This document shows positions 1 to 4,473 of a DNA stretch of 5,096 bases, piece after piece. The notes beneath the pieces are model-generated. The model was not told the DNA's origin, ran no database searches, and worked only from the letters and a program-made list of their open reading frames with translations. Within the stretch, counting starts at the first letter, position 1. Every line of letters starts with the position of its first letter. The DNA is from an uncultured Collinsella sp. GTDB lineage: Bacteria; Actinomycetota; Coriobacteriia; Coriobacteriales; Coriobacteriaceae. The stretch covers positions 1 to 5,096 of the forward strand of contig USKL01000134.1 of NCBI GenBank assembly GCA_900555225.1, in the 5' to 3' direction. The position numbers were made by a program, and so were the translations under genes.

Positions 1-51
1 TCCCGTTTTTGGCCTGTGTGCAGGCTCAAAGTGGGAGATTATCCACGCTCG
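1..51. repeat. Stem-loop direct repeat, left copy (cut by window edge)
   Basis: This is the left copy of a repeat found again at 1438-1488. The copies agree almost fully from the shared CCCGTTTTTGGC block through GGGAGATTATCC and ACGCTCG, and differ mainly in the centre. The right arm GGGAGATTATCC is at 33-44. The left arm would lie mostly before base 1; only TCCC is visible. The 28-nt loop holds an inner hairpin, GCCTG (12-16) with CAGGC (21-25). It lies 25 bases beyond the fic stop codon. No U-tract follows the hairpin on either strand, so I do not call it a terminator. Confidence 0.8.
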
Positions 52-76
52 CTTTAATTTGCCTGGGTTGCGATGC

Positions 77-1249
77 CTATCTAATCGGCTCGGCGTCTTC
101 CCTGAGAATCGAAAGATACTCTTCATACCCGTACTGCCGGTATCTCTGTCTTGACTCGTCGAGCGGACGGAGGATACCCAATTCTTCAAATGATTTGACG
201 AGCGAGCTCGCGGTACTCCTGCCGATATCGAGTTGGGCAGCGATGAATGCGGTGTCGACGATGGGGTGCTCTTCAAGAATGCCCAACAGCCTTTGCCCGT
301 TTGCAGCAGTCCTTCCGAGATTTTCGGTAATGGTTGCTGTGGAACGGTTATGGAGGTCAACAAGGTTTTTTAAAGACCCTACCGAGTCCTTCGCACTTTC
401 GAGAAGACTGTTGCAGAAAAACTCTATCCATTCCTCGTAAGTGCCTCTCTCCCTTACGGATGTGAGTTGCCGGTAGTACTCGCTTCGATTTTTCTTGAAC
501 TGGAACGATGGATAGAACAAGCAAGAATGAAGAACGCCATCATTGATGAGCATAAGTGTAATGAGAAGCCTGCCCAGGCGACCGTTTCCGTCTAGGAATG
601 GATGGGCAGTTTCAAATTGGTAATGGACGAGCGCCGCCCGCACAATCGGATCCATTTCGACTTGAGGCTCATTGATAAAGCGTTCGAGGTCCTGGAGCGT
701 GTTACTCAAATCTTCAATGTTTGGAGGGACAAACGATGCGGTTGCAATGGTGCAGCCTGAGGGGCCAATCCAGTTTTGTGAGGAGCGCAGCTCGCCTGGA
801 TTCTTCTCCGTTCCGCGCACTCCGTCCAGCAGGACCGCATGAACTTGCCTAAGAAGTCTCGTGCACAAGGGCATCTTTTTGAGCAGTTCTACGCCGCGGT
901 CGACAGCACGGACGTAATTCACGACGTCTGCGACATCTTTATGATGGAGTTGTGTTTGCGATGGACTAAGTAGGTCGTCAAACGTGCACTGGGTTCCCTC
1001 AATTTGCGAAGAAAGGAGTGCTTCTTTGCGCACGTACATTGTCAGATACATATCGGCGTTGGGAACAAAGTAGAGCATGCCTTCAAGCTCTCCAAGCTTT
1101 CGTGAGCATGCGGAAAGCGTGCGATAGGTTTCCTCGGTGAGGTTTAGCTGCCTCAATGATTGCAAGGGCGTTGGAAAAAACGAATAGTAAGCCAATTTCC
1201 CCGATAGATTATTGCGGAGCGTTCCCTGGCCGTTCTCCTCGATTTGCAT
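77..1249 (-). CDS. Fic-family protein adenylyltransferase with C-terminal winged helix
   Basis: A Fic-domain enzyme. The family transfers AMP from ATP to hydroxyl side chains of target proteins in the cytoplasm, and some members also remove it. Numbering from the ATG at 1249 gives 390 residues. The N-terminal Fic_N-like region carries the inhibitory motif SxxxEG (S80, E84, G85), as in class II, self-inhibited Fic proteins. The catalytic motif HPFLDGNGRLGR is complete at 216-227, with H216, F218, D220, GNGR and R227. Residues about 316-366 look like a winged helix-turn-helix, giving a SoFic-like architecture. I chose the ATG at 1249 because GGAGGG (1254-1259) lies four bases before it; the in-frame ATG at 1261 has no Shine-Dalgarno and would add four residues. 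The gene stands alone, has lower GC than its neighbours, and lies between direct repeats, which suggests transfer. The target protein cannot be read from the sequence. Confidence 0.93.
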   Translation of the reverse strand: MQIEENGQGTLRNNLSGKLAYYSFFPTPLQSLRQLNLTEETYRTLSACSRKLGELEGMLYFVPNADMYLTMYVRKEALLSSQIEGTQCTFDDLLSPSQTQLHHKDVADVVNYVRAVDRGVELLKKMPLCTRLLRQVHAVLLDGVRGTEKNPGELRSSQNWIGPSGCTIATASFVPPNIEDLSNTLQDLERFINEPQVEMDPIVRAALVHYQFETAHPFLDGNGRLGRLLITLMLINDGVLHSCLFYPSFQFKKNRSEYYRQLTSVRERGTYEEWIEFFCNSLLESAKDSVGSLKNLVDLHNRSTATITENLGRTAANGQRLLGILEEHPIVDTAFIAAQLDIGRSTASSLVKSFEELGILRPLDESRQRYRQYGYEEYLSILREDAEPIR

Positions 1250-1253
1250 CGCG

Positions 1254-1259
1254 CCCTCC
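1254..1259 (-). promoter_or_regulatory. RBS that decides the fic start
   Basis: On the minus strand GGAGGG lies four bases before the ATG at 1249-1247 and overlaps the upstream in-frame ATG at 1261-1259. Nothing resembling a Shine-Dalgarno precedes the upstream ATG. This favours the internal ATG as the true start. Confidence 0.65.
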
Positions 1260-1278
1260 ATATCTTTAGTGCCGGAAA

Positions 1279-1379
1279 CTCGTTATTAGGCCAATCATAT
1301 CAATTCTAATAACGAGTTTAAGGATTAAATAGTTATTAGAATTGATGTAAACAATCTAATGATGAGAAGTCGTTATTAC
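1279..1379. promoter_or_regulatory. Operator-like array: five alternating copies of an 11-bp motif
   Basis: The motif CTCGTTATTAG, or its reverse complement, occurs at 1279-1289 (+), 1306-1316 (-), 1329-1339 (+, two mismatches), 1356-1366 (-, two mismatches) and 1369-1379 (+, two mismatches). Sites one and two sit inside perfect 14-bp arms (1276-1289 and 1306-1319) with a 16-bp spacer. A second perfect inverted repeat of 15 bp joins 1299-1313 to 1332-1346. Sites 1-2 and 3-4 are both 27 bp apart, and the pair repeats after 50 bp. The array covers the predicted fic promoter and leader, which is what a repressor-binding region should look like. The binding protein is unknown; the winged helix of Fic itself is one candidate. 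Confidence 0.75.
1324..1351 (-). promoter_or_regulatory. Predicted fic promoter
   Basis: Read on the minus strand, a -35 box TTTACA (1351-1346) and a -10 box TTTAAT (1329-1324) are separated by 16 bp. Each matches five of six consensus bases. Transcription would start near 1317, giving a leader of roughly 65-70 nt. The third operator-like site fills most of the spacer and the second lies at the start point. TATGAT further downstream on the same strand is an alternative -10 but has a poor -35. Confidence 0.5.
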
Positions 1380-1425
1380 TTGACCATGGAGCTCGGCTTG
1401 GTACAAGAGGGGTTATCCAAAATGA

Positions 1426-1488
1426 GAGCGGATAATCTCCCGTTTTTGGCTCGGTGACGGCCTCAAAGTGGGAGATTATCCACGCTCG
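1426..1488. repeat. Stem-loop direct repeat, right copy
   Basis: This is the complete copy of the repeat that also begins the window; 1438-1488 aligns with 1-51. Perfect 12-bp arms GGATAATCTCCC (1430-1441) and GGGAGATTATCC (1470-1481) enclose a 28-nt loop. An outer GAGC/GCTC extension (1426-1429 with 1484-1487) adds four pairs past a two-base bulge. Inside the loop the weak hairpin 1449-1453/1458-1462 matches the one in the left copy. With the left copy it brackets fic and its control region. Confidence 0.8.
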
Positions 1489-1771
1489 TTAGTTAAGCGT
1501 CCGAAAATCCACACTCGCCAAACCTACCAAAAAGGGACAGGTTTATTTTGGCACGTTTCGGTCGGTATCAGGAAGTGTCAGGGACGGGGCGGCGGCAGGA
1601 CTCGAGAGCGAAAAGAAGTATCGGGTTTGGCGTGCCCGCTTCTGCCCGTCCCGCGCGTGGGCGATACTCGGCTTATCGAACCGCGATGCAAAGGAGATGC
1701 TCATCCCACGAGCACTACCGAGAAGGGCTTGCGATTCGAGTCCCCACCTTAGCATTTGAACCATTTGGCAC
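1489..1771. other. Intergenic stretch without a convincing gene
   Basis: No reading frame here has both a plausible start site and a recognisable product. It holds a small repeat-like hairpin at 1527-1551 and a 7-bp inverted repeat, AGTATCG (1617-1623) with CGATACT (1662-1668). A short stretch resembles a tRNA T-loop (1731-1745) but has no matching stem. The crr promoter begins at its right end. Confidence 0.5.
1527..1551. repeat. Short REP-like hairpin
   Basis: CCAAAA (1527-1532) and TTTTGG (1546-1551) pair around a 13-nt loop containing GGGACAGG. From memory, hairpins with a GGGACAGGTTTATTTT core recur in intergenic DNA of several bacteria. Only one copy is visible in this window, so this is a weak call. 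Confidence 0.35.
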
Positions 1772-1777
1772 TATAAT
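1749..1777 (+). promoter_or_regulatory. Predicted crr promoter
   Basis: A consensus -10 box TATAAT (1772-1777) lies 17 bp after TTAGCA (1749-1754), which matches four of six bases of the -35 consensus. The start point would be near 1784, giving a leader of about 43 nt. This is the best sigma-70-type promoter in the window and suggests crr is transcribed on its own. Confidence 0.65.
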
Positions 1778-1826
1778 TACCGTAGGCATGCGCACAACGT
1801 TGCGCTTAATCAAGAGGAGAAAACGT

Positions 1827-2363
1827 ATGGGTCTGTTTGATATGTTCAAGAAGAAGGCTGAGCCCGCGGCTGCCGCTGCTCCGGCCTCCATCTCTGCTTC
1901 TGCCGGCGCCGACGTGCTGTGCTCGCCCGTCAAGGGCAAGGTCATCAAGATGGCCGACGTGCCCGATCCCGTCTTTGGTGGCGAGGTTCTGGGCAAGGGC
2001 TGTGCCGTGTGGCCCGAGGACGATCTGGTCTACGCTCCCTGCGACGGTAAGGTGACCGTCACCATGGGTCACGCCGTGGGTCTGCAGTCCGATAGCGGCA
2101 TCGAGGTTCTGGTGCACGTTGGCGTCGATACCGTCAACATGAACGGCGATGGCTTCGAGGGCTTCGTCAAGGCCGACGACGTTGTGAAGGCCGGCCAGCC
2201 CATACTCAAGATCGACCGCGCCAAGATCGCCGCTGCCGGTTACAAGGACTGCGTCGTGGTGGCCGTGTCCAACACCGCCGAGTTTGCCGACGTCGAGCTC
2301 ACCGTTGAGGCAGAGTCCGCCGTCGCCGCCGGTGACGCCATCGTTAAGGTCGTTCGCAAGTAA
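1827..2363 (+). CDS. crr: Glucose-type PTS EIIA protein (EIIA-Glc, Crr-like)
   Basis: A single-domain cytoplasmic phosphocarrier of the sugar phosphotransferase system. It accepts phosphate from HPr and passes it to the IIB domain of glucose-family permeases. At 178 residues it is close to E. coli Crr (169), with the same MGLFD start. Residues 10-30 form an Ala/Pro/Ser-rich linker; the beta-barrel IIA domain is about 29-178. The two active-site histidines are His82 (in MGHAV) and His97 (in VLVHVGVDTV, the phosphorylated one), 15 residues apart as in E. coli. VPDPVF, the APCDGKV stretch and SDSGIE also match the family. AGAGGAGA (1813-1820) with seven bases from GGAG to the ATG fixes the start, although the frame is open further upstream. 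No ptsH, ptsI or permease gene is adjacent, so the partner permease is unknown. The protein may also signal carbon status, which is inference. Confidence 0.93.
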   Translation: MGLFDMFKKKAEPAAAAAPASISASAGADVLCSPVKGKVIKMADVPDPVFGGEVLGKGCAVWPEDDLVYAPCDGKVTVTMGHAVGLQSDSGIEVLVHVGVDTVNMNGDGFEGFVKADDVVKAGQPILKIDRAKIAAAGYKDCVVVAVSNTAEFADVELTVEAESAVAAGDAIVKVVRK

Positions 2364-2386
2364 ACTGCGGCGTTCAAAGGATGTGC

Positions 2387-2420
2387 AAGGGTGGTCGGGT
2401 TTTCCGGCCACCTTTTTTAT
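2387..2420 (+). terminator. Intrinsic terminator after crr
   Basis: GGTGGTCGG (2390-2398) pairs with CCGGCCACC (2404-2412), nine pairs including one G-U, around the five-base loop GTTTT. Six T residues and AT follow (2413-2420). It lies 26 bases after the crr stop codon and should end that transcript, separating it from the lipoprotein gene. Confidence 0.9.
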
Positions 2421-2504
2421 TGCACCGTGGGGAAGCGTTTTATTGCGCGTTGGGCGGGCTTGCAAACCGTTCGGACGCTAAAACGAACCGACCGCGCCTT
2501 CGCG

Positions 2505-2534
2505 TTGCCGAGGGTGTTCATAAGTGGATAGTAT
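2505..2534 (+). promoter_or_regulatory. Possible promoter of the lipoprotein gene
   Basis: TTGCCG (2505-2510) and TAGTAT (2529-2534) each match four of six consensus bases, with an 18-bp spacer. The preceding terminator implies that a promoter must lie in this gap, but this particular pair is weak. The leader would be about 60 nt. Confidence 0.35.
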
Positions 2535-2599
2535 GGGCTTACTTATTACAACGTGTGCCGCGTCCGGGAAGCGCGGTGCCGCTCATTGGGAGGAACAAC

Positions 2600-3157
2600 A
2601 TGAAAAAGAAGCTGCTGCTTGCGCCCCTCATGGCCGTCTTGGTTGCATGCGTGGTCGTGCTTTCCGGCTGTGGAGGTCCTTCGGTTGAGGAGCTCATCAC
2701 CGAGGATCTTACGACGCAGTTTGACGAGGTCAAGAACGGTGGCGACGACTTCCTTTCTGGTCTGGAGGAAGCTTCGGGCGACGAGTTCGAGCAGCTGGGT
2801 ATCGATCCCAAGGAGTATGCCAAGACCTATCTCGAGGGCTTTGACTACAAGATCGGCGACGTGACGGTCGACGAGGACAAGGGTGTCGCGACCGCCGAGG
2901 TCTCTATCACCTGCAAGTCTATGAACAAGATCGTCGAGGACTTCTCCACCCAGTATCAGGAGAAGGTCGCCGCGCTTGACACGGTTCCTTCCGATGACGA
3001 GCTGTACAAGATGGCCGGTCAGGTTATGGTCGATGTGACCAAGGCCACCGAGCCCAGGAAGACCACGGTTATCTTCAAGTACACCTGCAACGACGACGGT
3101 GAGTGGTCTGCCGACGACTCCGTCAACTCCGAGATGATGGATGCAATGCTGAGCTAG
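2600..3157 (+). CDS. Secreted lipoprotein of unknown function
   Basis: A 185-residue predicted lipoprotein. The N-terminus MKKK, a hydrophobic stretch (5-22) and the lipobox LSGC (21-24) form a signal peptide for signal peptidase II, with Cys24 the lipidated residue. The mature part of about 161 residues is strongly acidic (repeated DE-rich segments at 29-70) and should sit on the outer face of the membrane. Two further cysteines, C105 (in ITCKSMN) and C163 (in YTCNDDGEW), could form a disulfide. The closing strand-like segment TTVIFKYTCNDDGEW resembles the end of small alpha+beta, NTF2- or cystatin-like lipoprotein domains, but I do not recognise the family. GGGAGGA (2588-2594), six bases before the ATG, fixes the start. 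The gene stands alone after the crr terminator and is followed at once by a hairpin. No function is assigned. Confidence 0.88.
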   Translation: MKKKLLLAPLMAVLVACVVVLSGCGGPSVEELITEDLTTQFDEVKNGGDDFLSGLEEASGDEFEQLGIDPKEYAKTYLEGFDYKIGDVTVDEDKGVATAEVSITCKSMNKIVEDFSTQYQEKVAALDTVPSDDELYKMAGQVMVDVTKATEPRKTTVIFKYTCNDDGEWSADDSVNSEMMDAMLS

Positions 3158-3160
3158 TTC

Positions 3161-3188
3161 GTTGCGGTGTTTTACCAAACGCCGCAAC
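3161..3188 (+). terminator. Hairpin directly after the lipoprotein gene (terminator-like, no U-tract)
   Basis: Bases 3161-3172 pair with 3177-3188: twelve pairs including one G-U, with the four-base loop TACC. It starts four bases after the stop codon. No run of T follows, so it may stabilise the mRNA 3' end or act with the larger downstream hairpin, not as a classical intrinsic terminator. Confidence 0.5.
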
Positions 3189-3201
3189 TGCTCGACGCTG
3201 C

Positions 3202-3300
3202 AAGCCCGCCAGAGCGGCAATCTGCCTTTCAACTTCGGCGGCATGACCAGAAGGTCAATGCCGCCTCGTTTCAAGGCACCTTGCTCGCTCTGGCGGGCTT
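3202..3300. repeat. 99-nt nearly self-complementary element (long hairpin)
   Basis: The element folds back on itself along nearly its whole length. The outer arms AAGCCCGCCAGAGCG (3202-3216) and CGCTCTGGCGGGCTT (3286-3300) are perfect complements over 15 bp, and 3217-3220 with 3281-3284 extend them past one bulged base. A middle stem joins 3223-3228 to 3273-3278. The inner hairpin GGCGGCATGACC (3237-3248) pairs with 3253-3265 past one bulge, leaving the tetraloop AGAA. Such a shape fits a small palindromic mobile element, a structured RNA, or a bidirectional transcription barrier. No open reading frame explains it. Confidence 0.8.
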
Positions 3301-3469
3301 TCGCTGTCGTTGCCAAAACAACGTCGTTCCCTTGGTTGGCTTAAAGTGGCACTTTTACCTGCGACGTTGCCATCGCTGAAGTAGTCATTGGGAAGGCGGC
3401 AGCTGGGGACGTTCCTTTTCTGCCGGTAGTTGGGGACACTCCTTGTGCCAGCGTTGCATCGAGTGCTTG
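3301..3469. other. Gene-free part of the convergent intergenic region
   Basis: This stretch lies between the 99-nt hairpin and the 62-bp array. It contains a small hairpin, CGTTG/CAACG, near 3308-3323, a short palindrome around AAAGTGGCACTTT (3344-3356), and the GGGGAC tandem repeat described separately. No reading frame has an RBS or a recognisable product. Confidence 0.45.
3398..3449. repeat. Tandem pair of GGGGAC repeats
   Basis: Unit one (3398-3424, 27 bp) and unit two (3425-3449, 25 bp) lie head to tail without a gap. Both read GG-AG-TGGGGAC, then TCCTT, then TGCC, and they agree at about 20 positions once two bases of unit one are gapped. In unit one the ends GGCAG and CTGCC are complementary and could close a small hairpin. 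Confidence 0.6.
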
Positions 3470-3639
3470 GGAAGATGCGACCCGGTTTTTGGCCGAATAG
3501 TGGGTCGCATTTTCCGGATGGGGTGGGTTGCGGAAAGTGCGACCCGGAATATTGCTCTGAAACGGGATGCGGTTTCCCTGATGCGCCTCAAACGGAAAGC
3601 GCATCCCATTCCGGAGCTCCAAAACGGGATGCGCTTTCC
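3470..3639. repeat. Array of six alternating 14-bp arms with 62-bp period
   Basis: Six 14-bp arms alternate in orientation with strictly regular spacing: 3470-3483, 3502-3515, 3532-3545, 3564-3577, 3594-3607 and 3626-3639. The intervening lengths are 18, 16, 18, 16 and 18 bases, so the unit repeats every 62 bp. Odd arms read GGAA...CCC and even arms GGG...TTCC. The first three carry the core GCGACCC or its complement; the last three carry GCATCCC or its complement (arm four with one change). Arms five and six are perfect complements and extend to 15 bp (3593-3607 with 3626-3640). Arms one and two pair with a single G-U. No protein is encoded. It lies 42 bases beyond the stop codon of the phosphatase gene on the opposite strand. 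Confidence 0.85.
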
Positions 3640-3681
3640 GCGCGGAAGAATTGTCGCAGCTGCGTTAAGCAGTGTCGCTCG

Positions 3682-4350
3682 TTACTCGCCCAGAATCAGC
3701 GCCGCTAGCTCGTTCTGGGTGTCCACCACGTAGTCGGCGCCGGCGGACTCCAGCTCTGCGCGGCCGCGGAAGCCCCAGCTGACGCCCGCACTCTTAAGGC
3801 CGGCGTTGTGACCGGTCAGGATATCGACATTGGAATCGCCCACATAGAGCGTGGTCGACGGATCGGCGCCTAGCTCTTCCATCACATGCAGCGTAACAGG
3901 CGCCTCGGGCTTGGGCGGAAACGCATCGACGCGGCCCTGCACCAGCGCAAAGCGCTCGGAACCAAAATACTTCTCGATAAGCGGAGCCGCCGAGACGTGG
4001 TCCTTGTTGGTGAGCACGGCAAGCTGAACGCCCGCGGCGCGTAGGCGGTCGAGCATCTCGATCGTGCCGGCATAGGGGGCGGTGTGGTCCTCCTTGTGCT
4101 CGCCGTAGTAAGCCCTAAACTCGGCAAGCGCCTGCTCAAACATGCGGCCGTCGCCCGCATACTCGGCGGGCATAAAGCGCTCAACCAGCTTGAGCATGCC
4201 GTTTCCCACCTTGTAGCGGTACTCGTCTACGGCAAACGAGGGCCAGCCGTGCATCTCGCAGGTATGGTTGCCGGCGGCCGCCAGGTCCTCGAGTGTGTTG
4301 AGGATGGTGCCGTCCAGGTCAAAGATCACATGGGAAAAAGCTGCTGCCAT
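3682..4350 (-). CDS. HAD-superfamily phosphatase, phosphoglycolate phosphatase-like
   Basis: A 222-residue cytoplasmic haloacid-dehalogenase-type phosphatase that hydrolyses a phosphate ester through a phospho-aspartate intermediate with Mg2+. All four motifs are present: motif I DLDGT (nucleophile D11, acid-base D13), motif II LTNK (T114), motif III PPKPEAP (K147) and motif IV YVGDSNVD (D172, D176). Residues about 17-90 form the helical cap of subclass I, as in Gph and PpaX. The closing GVSWGFRGRAEL and ADYVVDTQNEL segments are typical of the Gph group, so 2-phosphoglycolate is the likeliest substrate, though pyrophosphate or another small phosphate ester is possible. GGGAG lies five bases before the ATG at 4350; longer in-frame starts up to 4428 lack support and would reach into the promoter region. 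It lies 123 bp downstream of hypE on the same strand. Confidence 0.9.
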   Translation of the reverse strand: MAAAFSHVIFDLDGTILNTLEDLAAAGNHTCEMHGWPSFAVDEYRYKVGNGMLKLVERFMPAEYAGDGRMFEQALAEFRAYYGEHKEDHTAPYAGTIEMLDRLRAAGVQLAVLTNKDHVSAAPLIEKYFGSERFALVQGRVDAFPPKPEAPVTLHVMEELGADPSTTLYVGDSNVDILTGHNAGLKSAGVSWGFRGRAELESAGADYVVDTQNELAALILGE

Positions 4351-4384
4351 AAAAACTCCCGTCATTGGGTTTAAAACGCACCCC

Positions 4385-4390
4385 ATAATA
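4385..4390 (-). promoter_or_regulatory. Possible -10 box for the phosphatase gene
   Basis: TATTAT on the minus strand matches five of six consensus -10 bases and lies about 35 bases before the start codon. No good -35 is visible at 16-18 bp, so the gene may instead depend on transcription from hypE. Confidence 0.3.
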
Positions 4391-4473
4391 CTGGGCTTCC
4401 GCGTTGGGCGTGCTTGGAATCTGAACATCTCCAGGGGTATCAGGCCGCATCGCGCCGACCGTGTGGTTTCGCC

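Noticed and set aside
1..51. Intrinsic terminator of fic
   Set aside because: The hairpin is present, but in the direction of fic transcription it is followed by A residues, not a U-tract.
1729..1755. tRNA 3'-end-like stretch (ATTCGAGTCCCC)
   Set aside because: The bases on either side of the T-loop-like TTCGAGT do not form a five-pair stem, and no acceptor, D-arm or anticodon partner lies upstream. At best a degraded fragment.
1548..1826. N-terminal extension of the crr reading frame
   Set aside because: The frame is open, but the ATG at 1827 has a strong RBS, the protein begins MGLFD as in E. coli Crr, and the predicted promoter lies inside the extension.
1806..2465. Long minus-strand open frame opposite crr (219 codons)
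   Set aside because: It mirrors the GC-biased third positions of crr, has no RBS or recognisable domain, and runs through the crr terminator.
3202..3300. Integron attC site
   Set aside because: The outer ends lack the RYYYAAC and GTTRRRY core sites, and no integrase or cassette gene is present.
2546..3316. Long minus-strand open frame opposite the lipoprotein gene (256 codons)
   Set aside because: It is antisense to a well-supported gene, consists of low-complexity Leu/Val/Asp-rich sequence, and begins beyond the 99-nt hairpin without an RBS.
3470..3639. CRISPR array
   Set aside because: Repeats are 14 bp, alternate in orientation and vary in sequence, with 16-18-bp spacers and no cas gene. 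The pattern is palindromic units.
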